Shown here: piece after piece, positions 30,181-37,461 of the stretch | Layout of the letters: each line of letters opens with the position of its first letter | How positions within the stretch are numbered: the first letter of the stretch is position 1 | Assembly: GCA_001803235.1 (NCBI GenBank) | Contig: MHBL01000051.1 | Span: forward strand, 1-40,933 | Direction of reading: 5' to 3' | Source of the DNA: Lentisphaerae bacterium RIFOXYA12_64_32 | Lineage (GTDB): Bacteria; Verrucomicrobiota; Lentisphaeria; Oligosphaerales; YB12-FULL-65-16 | Length of the DNA stretch: 40,933 bases | Made by a program: the position numbers and the translations under genes | The notes under the pieces: generated by a model | Databases searched by the model: none | The model's input: the letters and a program-made list of their open reading frames with translations, nothing else | Told to the model about the DNA's origin: nothing

Positions 30181-30330
30181 CGTACGTTTGGCGGACGAAC
30201 TCGATTCACCCGTGGCACAAGGCCACGGGGGTCTCACGCATGGGCCAGCACGCAGTCGTTCCACCCACCACTCCCATGTTACTCGTGGAAGGGTTGTTCG
30301 CGTTGTGGCGCGTGTTCCGGCGTGTCGACA

Positions 30331-30412
30331 CTGTGTGCGGATGGCAACGCCGTGCGCCCGCTCGCTGAAGCGTCGCTGCCACTTCCGCCTGAAAGGCGGT
30401 ACTCAGACGGAA
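30331..30412. repeat. Host repeat (family C), copy 3, uninterrupted (empty site)
   Basis: Read on the minus strand this is TTCCGTCTGAGTACCGCC, TTTCA, then GGCGGAAGTGGCAGCGACGC and onward. It matches both sides of the MITE-bearing copies at 10539 and 28002. The hairpin CCGCC-TGAAA-GGCGG (30385-30399, plus strand) is the intact insertion target. Confidence 0.85.
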
Positions 30413-30494
30413 ACACAGGAGTAACAACTTGATATGATCGGGCGGTCTGCCGCCCGGGGGGCGCTGACGCATTACCCTTGGGGGGTTGGCAAGC

Positions 30495-30523
30495 TTGACT
30501 TCTGTCGAGGAACGCAGTACTAT
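30495..30523 (+). promoter_or_regulatory. Putative sigma70 promoter for the flagellar-rod-like gene
   Basis: TTGACT (30495-30500), a 17-nt spacer and TACTAT (30518-30523) face the gene at 30608. The -35 differs from consensus at one position. It lies just outside the right inverted repeat of the 745-bp block. No flagellar sigma-type signature is evident. Confidence 0.6.
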
Positions 30524-30607
30524 CGTTGTAGCATCGCGTCTGCGGTGGACAATTCCTCGCTCTGCAGGCGACCAAAAGTATTGAGGCGGAAACGCGAGGC
30601 CTCATCC

Positions 30608-30898
30608 ATGGAAATCGGCAGCATAGCCATGTCCGGCATGCAGGCTGCGGCTTACAGCGCCGCGGTTTCCACCCACAACATTGCCAATGCGCTGACTCCC
30701 GGCTTCCACGCGCGGCAGGTCTCATTCTCTGAGCGGCCCGGTGGCACACGTGCCACTGCCTATGAAACCAACGAACTGACAGACTATGTCCGCGAGACGG
30801 TGAACTCCCTCTCCGCCAAGAACCTCTACACTGCCAACGCCAAGTTGTACCTGACGTACGACGAAATGGTTGGCACCCTCCTCGACATCACCGCCTAG
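30608..30898 (+). CDS. Miniature flagellar basal-body-rod-like protein
   Basis: The 96-aa product joins the two conserved terminal motifs of flagellar rod/hook proteins with almost nothing between. The N-terminal AAVSTHNIANALTPGFHARQ (about 18-37) corresponds to the Flg_bb_rod signature ANxxTPGY. The C-terminal LSAKNLYTANAKLYLTYDEM (about 68-87) and GTLLDI correspond to the rod C-terminus (AxxAYEANxKxxxTxDEML). FlgB/FlgC are 130-150 residues, so this is a reduced form. No other flagellar gene is nearby. It could be an orphan rod component, a remnant or a repurposed coiled-coil protein. It has its own promoter and a GAGG sequence about 9 nt before the ATG. Confidence 0.75.
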   Translation: MEIGSIAMSGMQAAAYSAAVSTHNIANALTPGFHARQVSFSERPGGTRATAYETNELTDYVRETVNSLSAKNLYTANAKLYLTYDEMVGTLLDITA

Positions 30899-31106
30899 GC
30901 AAGACCAAGGGCCAGGCCGTCTGTGGTCTCGCTCTTCCCGTTGGGCTTGTTGGTGTGTGTCCTGTTCTGGCGTCCCAATGTCTGCGCGCATAGTCGCCAT
31001 TAGGCCGTATCCAAGAGAATCGCAAGCCGGGGAGTTCTTGGCCTGAGGTCCTATATTGCTACTGATGTCGCAGCAGCAATCCCGTCAGCCGTGGAAAGGG
31101 CTGCCG

Positions 31107-32015
31107 ATGGACTCGAATGGTTCAAGAACACGTTTCCACATCTTTGCGCACGCGGTCGTCCTCTCCGTCTGCTGGCTCTCGGCTTGCACCATCAGCACGC
31201 CGTCATCCGCCGGTGAACCTGCGCCTGATTCGCTTGAAGCCTTGATGTTTCCTCAACGAGTCACCCCCTTTGTCCACGGCGCCACTCAGCAGCCGGTTGA
31301 TTTCGAGGATGCCTGGCGGAGCAACCCGGCCTGGGTCCTGGCGAACATGAGCCACACCGCGTACTTTGACGAAAAAGGCATTCGCAAGATCATGACCTCG
31401 ATGGGTGCCCCCGAGTGCCGGGTCTACGACAAGAACGGGGCGCTGGGTTTCCTCGCCGTCGGGCCGGAACGCGTGATCCTGACCTTCCGAGGAACCGAAC
31501 CGAACGATGCGAACGACATCCTGGCGGATTTAGCATTCGTCCCCGTCAAACTCGAGACCGCCGAAGTGCACCAGGGCTTCCTCCGTGAACTGGACAGGGT
31601 CTGGCCGGACATCGTTAAGGACCTGGACCGGCTCAAGTCCGAATCGCCGGAGACACGGCGTTTCATTGTCACCGGCCACAGCCTCGGCGGGGCCATGGCA
31701 ACCCTGGCGGCCACCCGGTTCGCCTTTGACGAAGAGGTCACATTCGGTGAGCCGCGGGTCGGGTTCAAGACCGAAACGATCTTCAAGGCCAAATCGCACG
31801 ACCGCTACATCAACGGGGACGACATGATACCCTCCGTCCCGCCCAGGATCACGGCCGGACATCACGGCAAGGAGATCCGGGTTGACGGGCCGACCGGCAA
31901 GCGTGACTGGCGGGTTGACCACGCGATCGTGCTCTATTCCCTGAACCTGGGCGCCCTGCACCCCACCGCAACGCCGCCGGATCAAGCCGCACAGCCCGGA
32001 ACGCAACCGCGTTGA
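31107..32015 (+). CDS. Class 3 lipase-like lipoprotein
   Basis: The 302-aa product starts with a lipoprotein signal (LSAC lipobox, about residue 26). It is an alpha/beta-hydrolase of the fungal-type class 3 lipase family: LTFRGTEPND (oxyanion region), GHSLGGAMA with nucleophile S192, GDDMIPSVPP with D238 or D239, and VDHAIVLY with H272. It likely hydrolyses acyl esters outside the cytoplasmic membrane. ATG 31107 follows GGAAAGGG by 6-7 nt. There is a 208-bp gap after the rod-like gene; separate transcription is likely. Confidence 0.88.
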   Translation: MDSNGSRTRFHIFAHAVVLSVCWLSACTISTPSSAGEPAPDSLEALMFPQRVTPFVHGATQQPVDFEDAWRSNPAWVLANMSHTAYFDEKGIRKIMTSMGAPECRVYDKNGALGFLAVGPERVILTFRGTEPNDANDILADLAFVPVKLETAEVHQGFLRELDRVWPDIVKDLDRLKSESPETRRFIVTGHSLGGAMATLAATRFAFDEEVTFGEPRVGFKTETIFKAKSHDRYINGDDMIPSVPPRITAGHHGKEIRVDGPTGKRDWRVDHAIVLYSLNLGALHPTATPPDQAAQPGTQPR

Positions 32016-32125
32016 ACACATGGGGCACAAGGTCGCAGGCGGACGAGTAGATACTCAGCGCCAGTAAGCTAACTTATGCAGAACCCGGTGAGCGGAGAAA
32101 GTTCAGGGGGAAGGGATCGTCCTCC

Positions 32126-32896
32126 ATGAAACCCGGAACACGCGAATGGACCGAAAAGGCCGAGGGTGACTGGGTGAGTGCCGGACGCGAATATCGCGCC
32201 CGGAAGCACCCGTTCGCTCGAACATGTGCCTACGGTGTCGGTGCAGCCCTGTTGACTCTCACGTCTCAGGCGCAAGCCGGCATGCCGGTCGTGCGCCTGA
32301 CCGAAATCGCCTCTATGCGGCTTTCCACCATTTCGTTCTTCCTCGTGTGCTTCCTGCTATGTGCCGCCTGTGTTGCCCTGCTATGGAATCGCGTGCTGAG
32401 GGAGATCGTCGACTTGCCCAAGATCACCTTCAGGCGTGCACTGGGTCTGCTGCTGCTTTGGGGGATGCTGTTCAACGTTGTGCTGACCATGATTTCGGCG
32501 GCCCGGGAGTTGCTCACTCCCGGAGCATGGGAACCGAACGGTGTCACCTATCGGCTACGGAACAGCCATGCCAGAAATGGCGGAGAAGCCCGGCTTGTGC
32601 GTGAGCGCTACGAGCGGCTGCAGCGGTTGGGGCTGGCACTCTGGCAGGCTGCGCAGAAGAATGCTGGCCGGTACCCGGACTCGCTCGATGCCGCGGCGGC
32701 CGGCAGTAATCTCCGAGATGTGCCTGAGATGCCGGGGCTGCGCTACAACTACCAGGGCGGCCAGAGCATTGGCGGCAAAGTGGAGGTGCTTGCGTCTGAG
32801 CCCAAAGCCGTCGACTCCGACCGGTTCGCGTTACTCACCGACGGCAGTGTGGTACAGCTTACGCCTGCGGCACGCAGGCAATATGGTCTGGACTGA
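32126..32896 (+). CDS. Chimeric ORF: HEPN N-terminus joined to a membrane protein
   Basis: The 256-aa frame begins MKPGTREWTEKAEGDWVSAG followed by REYRARKHP. This is the first ~29 residues of a HEPN-domain protein and should continue NYDAxCFHAQQ-like, but instead turns into a different protein: FARTCAYGVGAALL, two membrane segments (ISFFLVCFLLCAACVALLW and ALGLLLLWGMLFNVVLTM), then a soluble tail with QRLGLALWQAAQKNAGRYPD and RFALLTDGSVVQLTP, as in PVC-type secreted proteins. The junction is near 32212. The ribosome-binding site (GGGGAAGGG) belongs to the HEPN start. The fusion could express the membrane protein under HEPN signals or be a dead product. Confidence 0.6.
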   Translation: MKPGTREWTEKAEGDWVSAGREYRARKHPFARTCAYGVGAALLTLTSQAQAGMPVVRLTEIASMRLSTISFFLVCFLLCAACVALLWNRVLREIVDLPKITFRRALGLLLLWGMLFNVVLTMISAARELLTPGAWEPNGVTYRLRNSHARNGGEARLVRERYERLQRLGLALWQAAQKNAGRYPDSLDAAAAGSNLRDVPEMPGLRYNYQGGQSIGGKVEVLASEPKAVDSDRFALLTDGSVVQLTPAARRQYGLD

Positions 32897-33100
32897 CCCC
32901 ATGGCAGCACCATCAACGGACCTCACACCCGCGCCGGAGCAGTCGTCGTCGCCTATGACTATTTCGACAACCACACAAACTTCGCGAATGTTCTCTTTGC
33001 AGACGGGCACGTGAAGGGGTTTGTGGTGAAGTCGCCGGTCGCTCTTTACGAGAAATTGCTGAAACACGCCGTTGCTCCAAGCATACCAACACCCCCCTGA
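32897..33100 (+). pseudogene. Orphaned pseudopilin-type C-terminus, in frame after a TGA
   Basis: Directly after the TGA at 32894-32896, in the same frame, 67 codons read PHGSTINGPHTRAGAVVVAY, then DYFDNHTNFANVLFADGHVKG, and end TPP-stop. NVLFADGHVKGF is the H-X-DG-like C-terminal motif of DUF1559-type secreted proteins of Planctomycetota. There is no start codon or ribosome-binding site. It is either a leftover of a duplicated gene or the tail of the preceding gene cut off by a nonsense change. Confidence 0.55.
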
Positions 33101-33165
33101 GGAGGATGGCACGGACCGCGTCACCGGGCGGATGACGGTGGCGGGGCAGGGCACGCGACGAACAT

Positions 33166-33715
33166 ATGGTTGACCAAGTCAGGCAAGAGATACTGGCGGC
33201 TTTCCCGAACCTGGAACCACCCCAACTCCAGAGCTTGCTCGGTCCTTCCACGGGTGATGCGGCAGGCGAGCAAGGGATCCAAGAGGAACTCGCGGGAAAA
33301 GCTTGGACGGAACTCGGAGCGGAATTCCTTTCCGAGCGGTGGTCATCGTTCTGCTACCTCAGTGCCGAAGCCTACCGCTACTACCTGCCGGCCCTCCTAC
33401 CTTATTGCCAATCTCATGGGTACGGACTCCAACGCCAACCCGGTCTTTCATCTCACGCATGGCCTGGTCCCATCCAAGACACAGCGCCTCCGCCAATCCG
33501 GTTCTCCACCTGCCCAGTTTCCGCTGCCGATGGACGACGATGGGCGGGCAACTGCGCTGCACCGGCATCAGAGGGCTGTGCGCCGGTTCTCGCTTTTCGA
33601 GCAGCAGGAACGGGATGCGATCGTCGACTACCTCAGGTTCATGGCATCGGATGGCTGCGACGGAGATGACATAGGTGCCGCGCTGGCAGGGTATTGGCTG
33701 AAAACAGCATCGTGA
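33166..33715 (+). pseudogene. Frameshifted DUF6714-like gene
   Basis: Frame 1 from ATG 33166 gives VRQEILAAFPNLEPPQLQSL and ends its sense at YLSAEAYRYYLPA (about 33393). Frame 2 continues from 33398 with YLIANLMGTDSNANPVFHLT and then FSLFEQQERDAIVDYLRFM to a stop at 33715. Joined, they form a ~182-residue DUF6714-type protein (function unknown). A single extra base in CTCC at 33394-33397 explains the shift. It may be a real mutation or a sequencing or assembly error in this GC-rich stretch. Confidence 0.7.
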
Positions 33716-33758
33716 GTCGGGGCAGCCGGGGGGGCTATACGGGGACGAGGTCTTGTCA

Positions 33759-33852
33759 CGCCCTTGCAGGGCTCAGTCTCATTCCCATCGCATCCCCAGG
33801 GCGTCGCTTCGCTTTGCCTTGGGCTGGTATATCGCGCCCTTTCAGGGCTGAG
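33759..33852. repeat. Repeat unit bounded by CGCCCTTNCAGGGCTNAG direct copies
   Basis: CGCCCTTGCAGGGCTCAG (33759-33776) and CGCCCTTTCAGGGCTGAG (33835-33852) enclose CATCGCATCCCCAGGGCGTC and CTTTGCCTTGGGCTGG. From memory this type of sequence is a common dispersed repeat in environmental PVC-like genomes. It lies beyond the frameshifted gene; the rest of 33716-33992 shows nothing else. Confidence 0.6.
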
Positions 33853-33992
33853 AAGGCGGCAGGCGTTGAGGTGTCGTGTCGCTTCGCCACGACGGATGGA
33901 CTCGCCGCCGGACTCCAGAGGGTGCGCCTCGGCCGTCAAGGTCGTCGCCGGCGCCGCCCGCCCGTCCGGGTGCGTGGGCGGGGGAAGAGCCG

Positions 33993-36900
33993 TTACCGTG
34001 TCCCGAAACTGGTGATGCTGCCGGCTTCGTCGGCGAGGAAGAGCTGGGCGTTGGCGGCCGCGGCGCCGTTGAACACGGGCGGGGAGGGCAACTGCACCTC
34101 GCTCAGGGTCTTGCCGGAGGCCGTATCGACGACGTAGAGCAGGCCGCCGTTGCGGCCTTCGAAGGCGCCGAGCGGGTCGGCCGGGTCGACGACGTCGGGC
34201 GGGCCGGCGATGAGCAGGCGTCCGGGGGTGAGGACCATGGCGCGGACACGGACCGGCAGGCGCGTCGACCAGACGTCCTTGTTGCCCTGCACGGTCTTGG
34301 CGAACAGGAGGTAGCCCTTGTCGCCCGGGGTGAAGAACACGGTCGGGTCCAGGCCGCGCAGGCTGTCGAACATACGCGTGCCGTAGAAGCGCGCATCGTC
34401 ATTGACGATGATGCGGGCGTAGTTCCGGCCGGAGTTGAAGGTCCACGGCGTGCGTTTGAAGTAGCTGTCGTCGAGGAATCCGCTGGCGGCGCGGAGCGCG
34501 GGGCGGCCTGTGCGCGGTTGCAGTTGCGCGTCGAACGCGAGGTTGCGCATGTAGACGGCGGTGCCGTCGCCCATCATGATGTCGGGTAGCGAACCCATGG
34601 GCAGGCGGAAGTTCTCCTGGATGTTGTCCACGGTGTAGTGCGGGCCGTTGAGTCGGGTCTGGCACCGCGGTTGCCCGGTTGCCGGATCGAGGCCGAAGAC
34701 GAAGATGCCGCCATCGAGCATGGAGGTGCGGCCAGCGGCGGCGTAGACGGTGTCGTTTTGCACCAGCACGCTGCCGTGCACGGGCCAGGCCGATTCCAGT
34801 TGGCCAAAGGCGCCGATCAGCCGTTCGTCCGGTGCGGCGCGGAAGCGCCATGCCAGTGCGCCGTCGGCGACGCGCAGGCAGTAGACCCAACCGTCGGCGG
34901 ACCCGAACAGGACCATGCCGTTGTGGCTGGTCGGCGGCGAATCGACCCGCGCGCCGGCCGCGAACTCCCACTGCTTGGCGCCATCACGGGTGCTGAGGCA
35001 CACGACGTGGTGCTGGTCGACGAGTGCGGCGAACAGTCGGTCGCCCACAACGACCGGCGGCGACACGCGTGCCCCGAGCGGCGTGGTCCACAGCGGCTTG
35101 GCGTCATCGGGGACTTGGGTTGTCGCGGCGCCGGACCGCAGCGAGTCGTGACGGTACGCGGGCCAGTCCGCGGCGGTCGGTGCGGGGGCATCTGCCTGCC
35201 CGAACGCGGGGCCTTTCTCGACGGGGTGGTCGCCGTCCGGCAGGCCCGGCGCGTCTGGCGCGGCGCGGCCTGGCGCCAGGGCGTTCATGCCGTTGAGCTT
35301 TTCGTCCAGGTAGCAGACGCACGGGTGCGGCGGCGCATACTGCAGTCCGTTGGCGGGCATCATGCCCACGTGGCAGGTGCCCCGGACCCAGTTGTCCACG
35401 GTGTGCTTGCCCTGCTCGAGGTCGACGAACTCCGAGCCGCGGCGGCTGGCCAGGATGTACCGGAGCGTCGCCTTGTTGCGGTAGCAGCGGTGGTGGTGAT
35501 TGGCGCGGAAGATTTCGCCGAGCGGCATCTCCTTCTTCATCTCGCCGGTCCGCAGGTCATAGCCCTTGGCGCTCCGCGGATACAACGTGCCTTGCTTCTC
35601 GGTCTTGCTGACCTCAAAGGTTGCGCGCTCGATCTGGTCGTCCCAGGTCCAGACCAGGCCGTTGATGACGAAGACGTCCTTCCACTCGTACCAGAGGTGG
35701 CCGATGTACTTCTTCGGCTGCGACCACAGGAGCGTGCCGGTGTCGGCGGCCAGCGCGGCCAGCTTCTGCGGACTGGCGTGAACCACGACCCCGTCCGTGA
35801 CGATCAAGGTCCCAACCCACAGGTTGCCCTCGGACTTGACGCCGCCGCTGGTCAGGTCGGCCGCATCGCCGGGGAAGGGGACGCGCCACGTTTCGGTGCC
35901 GGTCTTGAAGTCCAGCGCGACGATGTCCGGGCCGTCGATGAACGCAACGGTCTTGCCGTCCGTGGCCAGGTTCAGCGCCGGGTCCAGCACCGGCGGCTTG
36001 ATCTCACCGTTCATTTCCTTCCACCGGATGTAGTCGACCGTGCTGCCGCGGTAGATCCGGTCTGAGGTCCAAAGCGGTTTTCCAGACGCGGCCTCGACAG
36101 CCATCACGCGCGCCTGCTTGCCGTCAAGCACGGAGAGGATGAGGGTGCCGTTGTGGCAGAGGATTTCGTTGCAGCGTTCGGTCTCAGGGTAAGTCTTGAG
36201 GATGGCGCCGCTGGCCGCGTCGAGCATGGAAACCGGCGCCTGGTACCCGAGCGTGACGTAGACGCGGTCCCCGACCGCGACCAGCCGCTTCTGGATGTTC
36301 AGGGGGATATCGCCCGGGCGGGGCAGGAACCAGGACTCCTTCCATTCGCGCCAGCCCCAGCGCCGGATGGGCACCTGCCAGAGCAGGACACCGTTGAACG
36401 CGTCGCGCGCCTCGACGAACCACTTGTCCGGCAGGTTGTGCTGCCCGACCAAGCTGATCGGCGCTTCGTCCACGATGCTGAACAGCCTGCCGCGCGCAGT
36501 AACGAGCGTTGCGACGCTGGAGTCGGTCTCGTGACTGCGCAGCCACTCGGGGCCGGCGACCCACTGGTAGCGCGCGGGCGGTCCGACGACGCGGTCCTGC
36601 GCGACCGGGTTGCCGTCCGCGCCGTGGAGGTAGTGCGTCCACTCGTCGATGTCCTGCGGCCAGGGCTTGCGGGCGCGCAGCCAGGTGCTGGCGTCGGTGA
36701 TGGGTGCGACGTCCGCAAACCCGGCGGTGCGCAGGCTGGCGGCCAGGGCGGTGGCAGCGTCTGTGTTCGCGGCATTGAAGAAGGCTGTCCCGAGCGGGGC
36801 GAGGGCGCGCAGGACTTCGGCAGGCGCCGCGCCCTGGGCGAAGACGCCGGGGCAGGAGTCGACGACGATCAGGTTGAGCAGGTTGTCGGTGTATGGGAGA

Positions 36901-37244
36901 TGCCCGTTCCGCAGGCGGTCGGCGCTGACCGTGCCGTACCGGCCGGCGGCACGGATGACGCGGCGCATCTCGCCGACCGCCGCCGCGTCCGCGCCGAGGC
37001 ACTGCACGACGAACTGGCCCTGCCGTGCGATTTCGACGGCGAGGTCGGTATCCGCGCGGCCGATGACTGAGCACATGCCGCCCGAAACCCCGCTTGCCTG
37101 CACGACCCCGCGCGCGAGTCCGGCAACACTGGCGCTGGGCGCGGCCGCGTCCTGGCCAACGCTGTTGAGGAGGGGCAGGGCGAGTGCGGCGAGCAGCAGC
37201 ACACACTTCGCGCTTGCGCGGCGTGGTATCCTGATTCGGCTCAT
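33993..37244 (-). CDS. Secreted PQQ-like beta-propeller protein with N-terminal Rossmann-like domain
   Basis: The 1083-aa product has a signal peptide (to about residue 31, LLNSVGQ). Residues ~38-180 resemble a decayed SAM-methyltransferase-type Rossmann fold: RADTDLAVEIARQGQFVVQC, then GHLPYTDNLLNLIVVD. Residues ~185-1080 form PQQ/BamB-type propeller blades, with repeats such as VMAVEAASGKPLWTS, VALDFKTGTETWRV, LAALAADTGTLLWSQ, VCLSTRDGAKQWEF and VYCLRVADGALAWRF, enough for two propellers. PQQ ligation by a dehydrogenase is not evident, so a periplasmic scaffold or binding role is likelier. GGAGG lies 6-10 nt before ATG 37244. It follows the HEAT-LamG gene on the same strand. Confidence 0.8.
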   Translation of the reverse strand: MSRIRIPRRASAKCVLLLAALALPLLNSVGQDAAAPSASVAGLARGVVQASGVSGGMCSVIGRADTDLAVEIARQGQFVVQCLGADAAAVGEMRRVIRAAGRYGTVSADRLRNGHLPYTDNLLNLIVVDSCPGVFAQGAAPAEVLRALAPLGTAFFNAANTDAATALAASLRTAGFADVAPITDASTWLRARKPWPQDIDEWTHYLHGADGNPVAQDRVVGPPARYQWVAGPEWLRSHETDSSVATLVTARGRLFSIVDEAPISLVGQHNLPDKWFVEARDAFNGVLLWQVPIRRWGWREWKESWFLPRPGDIPLNIQKRLVAVGDRVYVTLGYQAPVSMLDAASGAILKTYPETERCNEILCHNGTLILSVLDGKQARVMAVEAASGKPLWTSDRIYRGSTVDYIRWKEMNGEIKPPVLDPALNLATDGKTVAFIDGPDIVALDFKTGTETWRVPFPGDAADLTSGGVKSEGNLWVGTLIVTDGVVVHASPQKLAALAADTGTLLWSQPKKYIGHLWYEWKDVFVINGLVWTWDDQIERATFEVSKTEKQGTLYPRSAKGYDLRTGEMKKEMPLGEIFRANHHHRCYRNKATLRYILASRRGSEFVDLEQGKHTVDNWVRGTCHVGMMPANGLQYAPPHPCVCYLDEKLNGMNALAPGRAAPDAPGLPDGDHPVEKGPAFGQADAPAPTAADWPAYRHDSLRSGAATTQVPDDAKPLWTTPLGARVSPPVVVGDRLFAALVDQHHVVCLSTRDGAKQWEFAAGARVDSPPTSHNGMVLFGSADGWVYCLRVADGALAWRFRAAPDERLIGAFGQLESAWPVHGSVLVQNDTVYAAAGRTSMLDGGIFVFGLDPATGQPRCQTRLNGPHYTVDNIQENFRLPMGSLPDIMMGDGTAVYMRNLAFDAQLQPRTGRPALRAASGFLDDSYFKRTPWTFNSGRNYARIIVNDDARFYGTRMFDSLRGLDPTVFFTPGDKGYLLFAKTVQGNKDVWSTRLPVRVRAMVLTPGRLLIAGPPDVVDPADPLGAFEGRNGGLLYVVDTASGKTLSEVQLPSPPVFNGAAAANAQLFLADEAGSITSFGTR

Positions 37245-37344
37245 CTCGACCTCCGGGGGTTCGGATTGTGGCAGCTTGAGTCTGTCATGCATCCCTTGAC
37301 TTTGACCTGTACGGGTGAAACCAGCCCAGCGGAAGTCCGGTCAC

Positions 37345-37461
37345 AGTGGCTCGGCGCGTCCCGCGCCGAAGCAGGGTGCGCCGGCCGGTCCCCGGCCGAG
37401 AACCTCGGTTCGAGACGAACCGAGGCACCCTACTGCGGTCCCAGAGGTCCCGCGCCACGGT
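37345..37461. repeat. Dispersed palindromic repeat, family B, copy 2
   Basis: The ends match 3413-3530. The central hairpin CCTCGGTTCG-AGA-CGAACCGAGG is perfect over 10 bp but differs in sequence from that of copy 1. The element overlaps the last 32 bp of the HEAT-LamG gene. Confidence 0.87.

Larger units (their letters stand above)
29729..30473. mobile_element. 745-bp non-coding block bounded by ~44-bp inverted repeats
   Basis: The left end AATGCGTCAGCGCCCCCCGG and the sequence to 29772 match the reverse complement of 30431-30473, with exact identity over the first 20 bp and a few mismatches after. Inside are family D sequence, a 31-bp perfect hairpin and an intact family C host repeat, but no gene. 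It may be a composite of nested palindromic repeats or a large non-autonomous transposable element. No clear flanking duplication was seen. The left end resembles 7099-7137. Confidence 0.6.

Noticed and set aside
30608..30898. Start of a flagellar operon
   Set aside because: No other flagellar gene follows; the next gene is a lipase, 208 bp away.
32894..32896. TGA read as a sense codon (alternative genetic code)
   Set aside because: TGA clearly ends several intact genes here (for example hyi, the DUF5696-like gene and the lipase), so general recoding is excluded; a local nonsense change or relic is simpler.
33993..37244. PQQ-dependent alcohol dehydrogenase
   Set aside because: The blade repeats match, but I see no clear dehydrogenase active-site Asp/Cys-Cys region or cytochrome motif.
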